DNA of 12,433 nt from Pseudomonadota bacterium. GTDB lineage: Bacteria > Pseudomonadota > Gammaproteobacteria > Burkholderiales > Burkholderiaceae_B. The translations under genes were made by a program, and so were the position numbers. Within the stretch, counting starts at the first letter, position 1. Each line of letters starts with the position of its first letter. The notes under the pieces are model-generated. The model saw nothing but the letters and a program-made list of their open reading frames with translations. It had not been told where the DNA came from and ran no database searches. This document shows, one piece after another, positions 1 through 7,525 of this stretch. Location of the stretch: positions 1 to 12,433 of the forward strand of contig JAEZGR010000153.1 of NCBI GenBank assembly GCA_023437255.1, written 5' to 3'.

Positions 1-1
1 G

Positions 2-856
2 CTCGACAGTGTTCCCGCCGTGGTCATCCTGGTCTGGGTGCTGCTGGCTGCCACGCCCGTCGATGTCGGCCCCCTCTTGTGGGGTACGCTCGTGGGTTAT
101 GCGATACAGTCGGCATGGCTGATGAGGCTGGCTGCGCGAGCGGACGGCACCTTCGGACGCCCTCGTTTCGGCTTCAGTGCCGAACAGTGGCCCGACCTGG
201 TGCGGGCCGCAGGCGTGATGATGGTGGGTCAGGTCGCCATGAGCTTCGTCGGGCCGATCGATCAGTACACCGCTGCGAATCTGGGCGGTAACGCCAACGC
301 CACACTGGGTTACGCAGCACGTCTGCTGTCACTGCTGCTGGGTCTGGGGGCCGCATCGGTCGGGCGTGCGGCGCTGCCGGTGCTGGCCGACGTGCAACGC
401 CGGGGCGACGTCGAACGCGCGCGCCGCCTGGCCTTGAAGTGGTCTGCATTGATGGCCGCGGGCGGCGGCATCGTGACGCTGGTCGGCTGGCTGCTGGCTC
501 CCTGGATGGTGAGCCTGCTGTTCGAGCGAGGCGCCTTCACCGCCGACGATACGCAGCGCGTGGCCGAAGTCATGCGCTGGGGCCTGTTGCAGGTACCTTT
601 TTATTTTGGTGTTCTGGTGCTCGTGCAGTTGCTGGCCAGCCAGAACCGTTATCGCATCATGGCGTCCATCGCGGTGGCCAATTTTCTGCTCAAGGCGGTC
701 ATGAACCAGGTTCTGGCACCCGTGATGGGTGTGAACGGCATCATGCTGGCCACGAGCCTGATGTATCTCCTCTCGTATGTTTGCTATGTGGCCGTTGCCT
801 TGAAGCCGCCTGCGCCGCGGGCGCCGACCGGATCCGAACCGGCGACCACAGTGTGA
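2..856 (+). CDS. MurJ/MviN-family lipid-linked glycan flippase (5'-truncated)
   Basis: The reading frame is open from the left edge (first full codon at 2), so the gene starts outside the window; about 284 C-terminal residues are visible and the first in-frame GTG at 20 is not taken as the start. The visible part is mostly hydrophobic, with roughly seven membrane spans separated by short Arg-rich loops. The segment LFERGAFTADDT followed by an amphipathic stretch is typical of the MurJ/MviN branch of the MOP exporter superfamily, which moves undecaprenyl-linked sugars across the inner membrane. A downstream run of glycosyltransferases suggests this copy exports a surface glycan rather than being the housekeeping lipid II flippase; that is inference, and true MurJ cannot be excluded. 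It ends 22 bases before the next gene and is probably co-transcribed with it. Confidence 0.8.
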   Translation, partial: LDSVPAVVILVWVLLAATPVDVGPLLWGTLVGYAIQSAWLMRLAARADGTFGRPRFGFSAEQWPDLVRAAGVMMVGQVAMSFVGPIDQYTAANLGGNANATLGYAARLLSLLLGLGAASVGRAALPVLADVQRRGDVERARRLALKWSALMAAGGGIVTLVGWLLAPWMVSLLFERGAFTADDTQRVAEVMRWGLLQVPFYFGVLVLVQLLASQNRYRIMASIAVANFLLKAVMNQVLAPVMGVNGIMLATSLMYLLSYVCYVAVALKPPAPRAPTGSEPATTV

Positions 857-868
857 TGATTGATTTGC

Positions 869-872
869 AGGA
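869..872 (+). promoter_or_regulatory. Shine-Dalgarno site supporting a TTG start at 879
   Basis: AGGA lies 6 bases before TTG 879, a good spacing. No comparable site precedes the alternative in-frame ATG at 909, so the TTG start is preferred, adding ten residues. Confidence 0.5.
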
Positions 873-878
873 AGCGCA

Positions 879-2003
879 TTGAAGTATTCGTATGAACCCC
901 CTCATCTGATGATCGTGATCCACTCCCTGAGTGGCGGCGGGGCGGAGCGCGTGGCCGTCGAGATGTGCGATTACTGGCTGCGTCAGGGCTGCCGCGTCAC
1001 CCTGGTGACCCAGAGCGGCCCGGACTCGGATGCGTACCCGGTACCGGAAGGCGTGGATCGTCGGCCGCTCGGTCTCGCGGGCGCCAGCCACGGTGCGCTG
1101 GGCGGGCTGCTGGCCAATGCCCGGCGTGTGCTGGCCTTGCGCCGGCTGATCCGCAAGCTCAAGCCCAATGTGGTGTTGGGCATGATGACCACCGCATCGG
1201 TGCTGGCCGTCGCTGCGGCGCGGCGCCTGCCGTGCCGCGTGATCGCCAGTGAGCACACGCATCCGCCGGCACAGGGTCTTTCACCGATGTGGGAAAAGCT
1301 GCGTTGCTGGGCCTATCCGAAGGCGCACGCCGTGGTGGCGCTGACGGCGGGCACTGCGCAGTGGCTGGAACAGAACGTGCCTGGTGCCCGGGTGACCGTC
1401 ATTCCAAACGCGGTTCGCTGGCCGATGGAGACCGCTGAGCCCGTGGTGCCCCCGCCCGCGCGGGAGGGGCGCAAGCGCCTGCTGGCGGTAGGGCGCCTGC
1501 ATCCGCACAAGGGATTCGACATGCTGTTGCAGGCTTTCGCGCAACTCGTGCATCATTTCCCCAACTGGGATCTGGTGATTCTGGGCGAGGGAGAGGAGCG
1601 CGACTCGCTCGAGACGCAGGCGGCCACGCTGGAGCTCGAGGGGCGGGTCACCCTGCCCGGACGGGTGGGAAATCTTGCCGACTGGTATGCCGATTCCGAT
1701 CTGTACGTGCTCAGTTCAAGGGTCGAGGGCCTTTCCAACACGCTGATCGAAGCCATGGCGAGCGGATTGCCTGTGGTGGCGTTCGATTGTGAAACCGGAC
1801 CGCGCGAGATCATTCGCGACGGTATCGATGGTGTGCTGGTGACGCCGGTCGAAGACCCCGATGCACTGGCGGCCTACCTGGGCGATCTCATGGCGCGGCC
1901 GGGGTGGCGTGAAACATTGGCGCGGCGGGCGGTCGATGTACGTGATCGCTTCTGCATGCCGCGCATCATGGCGTTGTGGAATCAGTTGTTCGAATTTCGT
2001 TGA
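879..2003 (+). CDS. GT4-family glycosyltransferase (AmsD-like)
   Basis: Encodes 374 residues with the two-Rossmann GT-B layout of retaining GT4 enzymes, which move a sugar from a nucleotide donor to a lipid-linked or glycan acceptor at the cytoplasmic face. The N-terminal acceptor domain opens with a hydrophobic strand and the glycine-rich loop SGGGAERVA. The C-terminal donor domain has VGRLHPHKGFD, a LGEGEER loop and an E-x7-E motif (E283 and E291 in EGLSNTLIE) that contacts the donor nucleotide sugar, followed by GPREII. No signal peptide or membrane span is seen, as usual for this family. Start chosen at TTG 879 on its ribosome site; ATG 909 is the alternative. It resembles the gene at 3921-5045 closely enough to look like a paralogue. 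Donor and acceptor cannot be read from sequence. Confidence 0.87.
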   Translation: MKYSYEPPHLMIVIHSLSGGGAERVAVEMCDYWLRQGCRVTLVTQSGPDSDAYPVPEGVDRRPLGLAGASHGALGGLLANARRVLALRRLIRKLKPNVVLGMMTTASVLAVAAARRLPCRVIASEHTHPPAQGLSPMWEKLRCWAYPKAHAVVALTAGTAQWLEQNVPGARVTVIPNAVRWPMETAEPVVPPPAREGRKRLLAVGRLHPHKGFDMLLQAFAQLVHHFPNWDLVILGEGEERDSLETQAATLELEGRVTLPGRVGNLADWYADSDLYVLSSRVEGLSNTLIEAMASGLPVVAFDCETGPREIIRDGIDGVLVTPVEDPDALAAYLGDLMARPGWRETLARRAVDVRDRFCMPRIMALWNQLFEFR

Positions 2004-2022
2004 TCCCTGGGAGGCCGGGAAC

Positions 2023-2027
2023 GGAGG
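2023..2027 (+). promoter_or_regulatory. Shine-Dalgarno site of asnB-like gene
   Basis: GGAGG sits 7 bases before ATG 2035, in the 31-base gap after the preceding glycosyltransferase. It fixes the start so that Cys2 becomes the mature N-terminal nucleophile. Confidence 0.6.
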
Positions 2028-2034
2028 CTGAGGC

Positions 2035-3924
2035 ATGTGCGGAATTGTCGGGATCTGGGGGCCGCTGCGTGACAAGCGCAGCCTGATCACGGGCGCATGT
2101 TCCGCCATGCGGCATCGTGGGCCCGACAGCGAGGGGCTGTGGGAAGACGAAGACGCCGGCCTCGCTCTGGGCCATGTGCGCCTGGCCATCATCGACACCA
2201 GCTCGGCCGGCGCGCAGCCCATGACTTCCGCCTGCGGGCGCTATGTTCTGGTGCTGAACGGCGAGATCTACAACCACCTGGCGCTGCGCGAAGCGCTGCA
2301 GCACGAAGCCAGTGCGCCGGCGTGGCGTGGCCACTCCGACACCGAGACCCTGCTGGCGTGCTTCGCGGCGTGGGGGGTCGAGAAGACGCTTGACGCCGCC
2401 ACCGGCATGTTCGCCATGGCGCTGTGGGACCGCCAGGAGCGCACGCTCGCGCTGATGCGCGACCGGCTGGGCGAAAAGCCGCTGTATGCGGGGTTTGTGG
2501 GCGGCAGCTTTGTGTTTGCGTCGGAACTCAAGGCCTTGGCGAACCTGCCCGGCCTCGACACCCGGCCCGACCCGAGAGCGCTCGCACTGCTGCTGCGCCA
2601 CAACTATATTCCTGCGCCGTATTCCATCTATCGCCAGATCGGCAAGGTGTCGCCCGGCTGCTGGATGCAGCTCAATGCAGGCCAGTGCCGCATTGGCGAG
2701 ATGCCGGCCGCCCGTTCCTACTGGTCCGCGCGGCTGGTGGCGGATGAAGCAGCCGCGAATCCCCTTCAGTTCGATAGCGATGCCGACGCCGCCGACCAGC
2801 TCGAACACGTGCTCGCTGCCGCGGTACGGCGCCAGACGCTGGCCGACGTTCCTCTTGGGGCGTTCCTGTCGGGCGGCGTCGATTCGTCGACGGTGGTCGC
2901 ATTGCTGCAGCAGGCCAGCGATCAGGCGGTGCGTACGTTCTGCATCGGTTTCGAGGACCCGCGTTACAACGAGGCGGAGCATGCAGCGGCGGTGGCGGCT
3001 CATCTGGGTACGGATCACACCGAACTGTACGTCACCGATCGTGATGCCCTCGATGTCGTTCCCCGGCTGGCCAATGTCTACGACGAGCCTTTTGCAGACT
3101 CCTCGCAGATTCCCACCATGCTGGTCATGCAGATGGCACGCAGGAGCGTGACGGTGGCGCTTTCGGGCGACGGAGGGGATGAGCTCTTTGCGGGCTACAC
3201 ACGGTATTTTCGTGCGGCCGCCTGGTGGGCGCGCCGCGAACGGGTGCCGGCTGCATTACGTGGGCCGGCCGGAGCCATGCTGCGGGCCGCCGCCACTGTC
3301 ATGCCGGGGGTTGCCGGGCAACGTGGCGCCCGGTTGGCAGGTGTGCTTTCCGCTCGTCACACGGGCGACTTCTACCGGGATTTCGTGAGCTACTGGAAGG
3401 ATCCGGCCGAGGTGGTGATCGACCCGGCCCCCACCCACGGTGTGTTCGATGAGCCGGGGCTTGAAAGCATCTTCCCGTCCATGACCCTGCTTGATGTGCA
3501 GACCTACCTGCCCGACGACATTCTGGTGAAAGTGGATCGGGCGGCCATGGCGGCGAGTCTGGAAACCCGTGTGCCCATGCTGGACCACCATGTCTATGCC
3601 TTCGCCCGCCGGCTGCCGCAGAACTATCTGGTGCGTGAAGGGCAGGGCAAGTGGCTGTTGCGGCAGGTGCTTTACCGCCATGTGCCGCGCGAACTCATCG
3701 AGCGCCCCAAGAAGGGCTTTTCGGTGCCCCTTGCGCACTGGCTGCGCGGCCCGCTGCGCGAGTGGGCGGGTGATCTGCTTGATCCGGCAAGGCTGCGGCA
3801 GCAGGGGCTCTTCCACGCAGCGCCGGTGCAGCGCAAATGGCAGGAACACCTGGCGGGGCGCCGCGACTGGAGCACGCACCTGTGGAGCATTCTGATGGTG
3901 CAGGCCTGGAAGGACGCTGCATGA
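2035..3924 (+). CDS. asnB: Asparagine synthase (glutamine-hydrolysing), AsnB-type
   Basis: Encodes 629 residues, the usual length of the long AsnB subfamily found in polysaccharide loci. The N-terminal class II glutaminase domain (about 2-215) begins MCGIVGIWG; Cys2 becomes the N-terminal nucleophile that releases ammonia from glutamine, and NGEIYN (75-80) is the glutamine-binding loop. The C-terminal synthetase domain (about 240-600) carries the ATP pyrophosphatase loop SGGVDSS (279-285) and SGDGGDE (377-383), so both half reactions look intact. The classical product is asparagine from aspartate, via an acyl-adenylate. Relatives inside O-antigen and capsule clusters are thought to amidate sugar acids instead; its place between two glycosyltransferases makes that possible here but unproven. 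Its stop overlaps the next start (ATGA), indicating translational coupling. Confidence 0.9.
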   Translation: MCGIVGIWGPLRDKRSLITGACSAMRHRGPDSEGLWEDEDAGLALGHVRLAIIDTSSAGAQPMTSACGRYVLVLNGEIYNHLALREALQHEASAPAWRGHSDTETLLACFAAWGVEKTLDAATGMFAMALWDRQERTLALMRDRLGEKPLYAGFVGGSFVFASELKALANLPGLDTRPDPRALALLLRHNYIPAPYSIYRQIGKVSPGCWMQLNAGQCRIGEMPAARSYWSARLVADEAAANPLQFDSDADAADQLEHVLAAAVRRQTLADVPLGAFLSGGVDSSTVVALLQQASDQAVRTFCIGFEDPRYNEAEHAAAVAAHLGTDHTELYVTDRDALDVVPRLANVYDEPFADSSQIPTMLVMQMARRSVTVALSGDGGDELFAGYTRYFRAAAWWARRERVPAALRGPAGAMLRAAATVMPGVAGQRGARLAGVLSARHTGDFYRDFVSYWKDPAEVVIDPAPTHGVFDEPGLESIFPSMTLLDVQTYLPDDILVKVDRAAMAASLETRVPMLDHHVYAFARRLPQNYLVREGQGKWLLRQVLYRHVPRELIERPKKGFSVPLAHWLRGPLREWAGDLLDPARLRQQGLFHAAPVQRKWQEHLAGRRDWSTHLWSILMVQAWKDAA

Positions 3925-5045
3925 GAATTCTCTTCTTTGTCAGTTCCATGCACGCGGGCGGCGCCGAACGCGTGGCCGCCACGCTGTGCAATGCCTGGGC
4001 CCGTTTGGGTCATGAGGTCATTCTGGCCCCGACATACACGGGCAAGGGTACGCTGTTCTACGAGCTGGATTCCGCCGTGCGGGTGGATTGGGTGGCCGAC
4101 CGGCTGGGAAAGGCAGGGCATACGCCCCTCGCGCCGGCGGTCAAGCTCTGGGTGCTGCGGCGCATGGTGCGCGAGATCCAGCCCGACGTCATCGTCTCAT
4201 TCCTCACCAACGTCAATGTCATGGTGCTGATGGCCACATTGGGTTTGGGCGTGCCGGTCATCGTCTGCGAACGAACCAACCCGGCCGTGAGCACCAGCGC
4301 CTCACCCAATCTGCAACGGCTGCGTCGCAGGCTGTACCCGTACGCCAGCCTGGTCACTGTGCAGGCCCACGCCAGTCTGGAAGCCATGAGGCAGCAGGCG
4401 CCCGGCATCCGTCGTCTGGCTGTCATACCGAATCCGCTGCCGCCGGAACTGCCAGCCTCGCGCCTTCGCGAAGCAGAGGCGACGCATGCACCGAAGCGCC
4501 GCAGGCTCGTGGCAATGGGCCGCCTGGTGCCCCTGAAGGGATATGCCGGGCTGATCGATGTCTTCGGCAGATTGGCGCCCCGTTTTCCGGAATGGGAACT
4601 CGTGATCTGGGGTGAGGGTCCACAACGTGCCGAGCTTGAAACTCAGGTGGCCGGTGCAGGGCTCGAAGGCCGGGTGCTGCTTCCGGGGCGTACCTCCGAA
4701 CCGTGGGAGGCCATGCTGGCGTCCGATCTGTTCGTGCTTACGTCCGAGGTCGAGGGCTTTCCCAATGCCCTGCTTGAAGCCATGGCACTCGGTCTGCCGT
4801 GCGTGACGGTCGACTGCCCGAGCGGCCCCGCCGAGATCAGCCGTGACGGCGAGGACGCCTTGCTGGTTCCACTGCAAGCGCCCGCCGCGCTCGAAGGGGC
4901 GCTGGCGACCCTCATGGCCGATTCTGCCGAGCGTGAGCGGTTGGGCACGCAGGCCGCCGAGAGCGTGCGCGAACGCTATGGTCTTGCGAGCGTGCTGGCC
5001 CAGTGGCAGACGCTCTTCAAAGACGCAGGCGTGCGCGCCGCGTAA
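3921..5045 (+). CDS. GT4-family glycosyltransferase (AmsD-like), second copy
   Basis: Encodes 374 residues, the same length as the gene at 879-2003. The start is ATG 3921, which overlaps the asnB stop codon and follows AAGGA at 3910-3914 with 6 bases between; the frame is open further upstream, but that extension lies inside asnB and is not used. The N-terminal Rossmann domain starts MRILFFVSS and has the AGGAERVA loop; an ERTNP segment follows near residue 116. The donor domain shows MGRLVPLKGY, WGEGPQR, and E-x7-E (E278 and E286 in EGFPNALLE), then GPAEISRDG. These are the hallmarks of a cytoplasmic retaining GT-B enzyme. It shares the order and wording of many segments with the upstream glycosyltransferase, implying an old duplication with separate acceptor or donor roles. 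Specificity unknown. Confidence 0.87.
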   Translation: MRILFFVSSMHAGGAERVAATLCNAWARLGHEVILAPTYTGKGTLFYELDSAVRVDWVADRLGKAGHTPLAPAVKLWVLRRMVREIQPDVIVSFLTNVNVMVLMATLGLGVPVIVCERTNPAVSTSASPNLQRLRRRLYPYASLVTVQAHASLEAMRQQAPGIRRLAVIPNPLPPELPASRLREAEATHAPKRRRLVAMGRLVPLKGYAGLIDVFGRLAPRFPEWELVIWGEGPQRAELETQVAGAGLEGRVLLPGRTSEPWEAMLASDLFVLTSEVEGFPNALLEAMALGLPCVTVDCPSGPAEISRDGEDALLVPLQAPAALEGALATLMADSAERERLGTQAAESVRERYGLASVLAQWQTLFKDAGVRAA

Positions 5046-5067
5046 ATCGTTATCCAGTATTCAGTTC

Positions 5068-5072
5068 AAGGA
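5068..5072 (+). promoter_or_regulatory. Shine-Dalgarno site deciding the GTG start at 5081
   Basis: AAGGA lies 8 bases before GTG 5081. The nearer ATG at 5076 is only 3 bases from this site and meets a stop after two codons, so GTG is the credible start. Confidence 0.55.
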
Positions 5073-5080
5073 TTCATGTC

Positions 5081-7480
5081 GTGAGTGCCGAAAAACAGCA
5101 TGTCGTTCATGTGATATCGGGCCTGGGCCAGGGGGGGGCCGAAACCGTTCTGCACCGCCTGATCACGGCGGAAGGGCAGGTTGGTGACCACACGGTTGTC
5201 TCGCTCGGAGATGAAGGTGTCTTTGGCGCCCGACTGCGCGAGGCGGGCATACCGGTTTACGCGCTCGGCATGAAAGAGGGCCCGCTGGCGGCTGTCAAAG
5301 GGGTATGGCGCCTGTTCAGCCTGTTGCGCGAACAACGTCCCGATGTGGTGCAGACGTGGATGTACCATGCCGATCTGTTGGGCGGTATTGCGGCCCGGCT
5401 TGCGGGCATCCGCGCGGTGTCATGGGGCATACGCAACTCCGGGGCCGATCTCGCCCATGGCAGCCGTAGCGCGCGGACGCTGGCCTGGGTATGCGCCCGA
5501 CTGTCGCGAGTGGTGCCCGCCGTCATCGTCGCGTGCGCTGAAGATGCGGCACGCCGTCATCGGGAATGGGGCTACGATGCGGATCGCATGCTGGTCATTC
5601 CGAATGGCTATGACCTGCGGGTGTGGCAGCGCGATGAAGCGGCGCGGGCCGAGCTGCGCGCAGAATGGGGCGTGGCAGCAGACACGCCGCTCATCGGCAG
5701 CGTAGCCCGCTGGAATCCGCTCAAGGATCACGCGAACCTGCTCAATGCCTTTGCGCGCAGCCTCAAGCGGCATCCCGGTCTGCGCTGTGTGCTGGTCGGA
5801 GAAGGCCTTGACGCCGCCAACGCAGAGCTTGCGGCTTTGCTGCAGAAGCACGGCGTTGCCGACCAGGTCATTCTTCTGGGGCGCCGCACCGACGTGCCAC
5901 GCATCCTGAGCGCCCTCGACGTCTATGTGCTTTCCAGCCGCGCTGAAGGGTTCCCCAATGTGGTGGCCGAGGCCATGGCGACCGGCCTGCCGTGTGTCGT
6001 GACCAATGTCGGCGATGCAGGGCGTATCGTGGGCGATTGTGGCTGGGTCGTTGCACCCCGGGATGCCGTCTCGCTGGCGGGGGGCATCGACGCAGCCGTG
6101 GCCCTCCTGGAGTCCGAAGCGGGGCGGGAGCAGTATGCGGCGCGATCGGCGCGCGGGCGTGAGCGCATAGAGCGCAAGTTCGGCCTGCCATCGATGCTGC
6201 AGCGTTATCAAGCCGTATGGGCGCGTCTTGCGGCCGACTTCCCCACGGCGCGGGGCGCAGGTTCAAGGCATGCGCCGGTGCGGCAAGAGGGATATATTCC
6301 GGCTGCGACGGTTGGCCTGGCCGAATCCAACAAGCTGCCGCCGGCGCCGGCCAAGGGCGCCCGGCGCGTGCTCTTCCTCGTGAACAATCCTGCCTTCTTT
6401 CTTTCCCACCGCCTGCCGATCGCGCAGGCCGCCCGGGCGCGCGGTTTCGACGTGCATGTGGCCACCATGGACGGCCCTTCCGTGCCCGTGATCCGGGAAC
6501 GCGGCTTCACGCATCATGTCATTCCGATGTCGCGCAGTGGTCGCAATCCCTTGCAGGAGTTGCAAAGCCTGGCAGCGTTCTGGCGGCTGTTCCGCTCGTT
6601 GCGGCCTGACCTGGTTCATGCAGTCACGATCAAACCCGTGCTGTACGGGGGCATCGCTGCCCGGCTGGCGCGTGTGCCCGCCTATGTGGCTGCGGTGTCC
6701 GGACTGGGCTTCCTGTTCATGCGGCGAGGCAGCGGGCTCGATCTGCAGCGCCTTGCGGCAACCCAGCTTTACCGACTCGCGCTCGGCCATCGCAACAGCC
6801 GCGTCATATTCCAGAACCTGAGCGACCGCCAGGAGTTGCGCGAGGCCGGCGTCGTACAACCCGGGCAGACGGTTTTGATACGCGGCTCTGGCGTCGACCT
6901 GTCTGACTATGCGCCGGCGCCCGAACCGGAAGGCGCCCCTGTTGCGCTCATGGTGGCGCGTCTGCTGACCGACAAGGGGGTGCGCGAGTTTGTCGAAGCG
7001 GCGCGCATGACGGCAGGGCATCCAAGCGGGCTGCGCTGGGTGCTGGTGGGTGCGCCTGATCCCGGCAACCCGGCCAGCGTGACCGAGGCAGAGTTTCGGC
7101 AGTGGGAATCGGAAGGCGTGGTGGTCTGCATGGGTGAACGTGAAGACGTGGCTCAGCTCTATCAGAATGCGCACATTGCCGTGCTGCCTTCCTATCGCGA
7201 AGGCCTGCCGCGTTCCCTTGTTGAAGCGGCGGCATGCGGACGAGCGGTGGTGACGACCGACGTACCCGGGTGTCGGGATGCCATCGAGCCTGGTGTCAGC
7301 GGCCTGTTGGGGCCCCCGCGTGATGCGCGGTCCCTTGCCGACGCCGTCGTGAAACTGGCGGAAGACGCCGCGCTGCGACAGGCCATGGGACGGGCAGGGC
7401 GGGTGCTCGCCGAGCAAGCCTTCGACATCAACAAGGTGGTGCAGGCCCACCTTGAGGTCTACGAGCAGCTGCTCGACTGA
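5081..7480 (+). CDS. Bimodular glycosyltransferase: two fused GT4/GT-B domains
   Basis: Encodes 799 residues, about twice the normal GT4 length. The GTG start at 5081 is chosen for its AAGGA site; an open extension upstream overlaps the previous gene and lacks family similarity. Module 1 (about 4-389) has the GLGQGGAE acceptor loop, SVARWNPLKDH, and E-x7-E (E289, E297). A Pro/Ala/Arg-rich linker (about 390-427) without a start codon or stop follows. Module 2 (about 430-799) begins RVLFLVNNPAFFLSHRLP, has SGLGFLF near residue 545, VARLLTDKGV, and E-x7-E (E707, E715); its N-terminal half resembles PglA-type enzymes that add a sugar to an undecaprenyl-diphosphate-linked acceptor. Both donor sites look intact, so the protein may add two sugars in succession. 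Being last in the cluster, it ends 45 bases from convergent algC. Codons 17-20 contain eight consecutive G. Confidence 0.85.
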   Translation: MSAEKQHVVHVISGLGQGGAETVLHRLITAEGQVGDHTVVSLGDEGVFGARLREAGIPVYALGMKEGPLAAVKGVWRLFSLLREQRPDVVQTWMYHADLLGGIAARLAGIRAVSWGIRNSGADLAHGSRSARTLAWVCARLSRVVPAVIVACAEDAARRHREWGYDADRMLVIPNGYDLRVWQRDEAARAELRAEWGVAADTPLIGSVARWNPLKDHANLLNAFARSLKRHPGLRCVLVGEGLDAANAELAALLQKHGVADQVILLGRRTDVPRILSALDVYVLSSRAEGFPNVVAEAMATGLPCVVTNVGDAGRIVGDCGWVVAPRDAVSLAGGIDAAVALLESEAGREQYAARSARGRERIERKFGLPSMLQRYQAVWARLAADFPTARGAGSRHAPVRQEGYIPAATVGLAESNKLPPAPAKGARRVLFLVNNPAFFLSHRLPIAQAARARGFDVHVATMDGPSVPVIRERGFTHHVIPMSRSGRNPLQELQSLAAFWRLFRSLRPDLVHAVTIKPVLYGGIAARLARVPAYVAAVSGLGFLFMRRGSGLDLQRLAATQLYRLALGHRNSRVIFQNLSDRQELREAGVVQPGQTVLIRGSGVDLSDYAPAPEPEGAPVALMVARLLTDKGVREFVEAARMTAGHPSGLRWVLVGAPDPGNPASVTEAEFRQWESEGVVVCMGEREDVAQLYQNAHIAVLPSYREGLPRSLVEAAACGRAVVTTDVPGCRDAIEPGVSGLLGPPRDARSLADAVVKLAEDAALRQAMGRAGRVLAEQAFDINKVVQAHLEVYEQLLD
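5131..5138. repeat. G8 homopolymer within glycosyltransferase coding sequence
   Basis: Eight consecutive G encode part of the GQGGAE loop of the double glycosyltransferase. It is the longest G run I see in the window; others reach six. Gain or loss of one base would shift the frame and stop translation at 5185-5187 or 5160-5162 respectively. Confidence 0.7.
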
Positions 7481-7491
7481 ACGGGCATGCG

Positions 7492-7524
7492 CCGGCATGG
7501 CCGCGATCGGGCCGGCGATGCCGG
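7492..7524. terminator. Inverted repeat between convergent genes, possible terminator
   Basis: CCGGCAT (7492-7498) and ATGCCGG (7518-7524) can pair, with an inner GGCC/GGCC (7499-7502 with 7510-7513) leaving a small bulge. It fills the 45-base gap between the convergent double glycosyltransferase and algC. No T-run follows on either strand, so an intrinsic terminator is only possible; GC-rich chance pairing is the alternative. Confidence 0.25.
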
Positions 7525-7525
7525 A

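Noticed and set aside
1966..3018. Open frame of 350 codons on the - strand across asnB
   Set aside because: It is a mirror of asnB codons, with no ribosome site or recognisable motif.
3837..3920. N-terminal extension of the second GT4 gene to 402 residues
   Set aside because: It lies inside asnB; ATG 3921 has AAGGA at 6 bases and opens directly on the MRILFFVSS strand.
5003..5080. N-terminal extension of the double glycosyltransferase to 825 residues
   Set aside because: The added Arg-rich stretch overlaps the previous gene and is unlike the family; GTG 5081 has a proper ribosome site and begins right before the first beta strand.
6263..7498. Open frame of 411 codons on the - strand across the second glycosyltransferase module
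   Set aside because: The translation is His/Arg/Gln-rich with no domain, and the opposite strand has intact GT-B motifs throughout.
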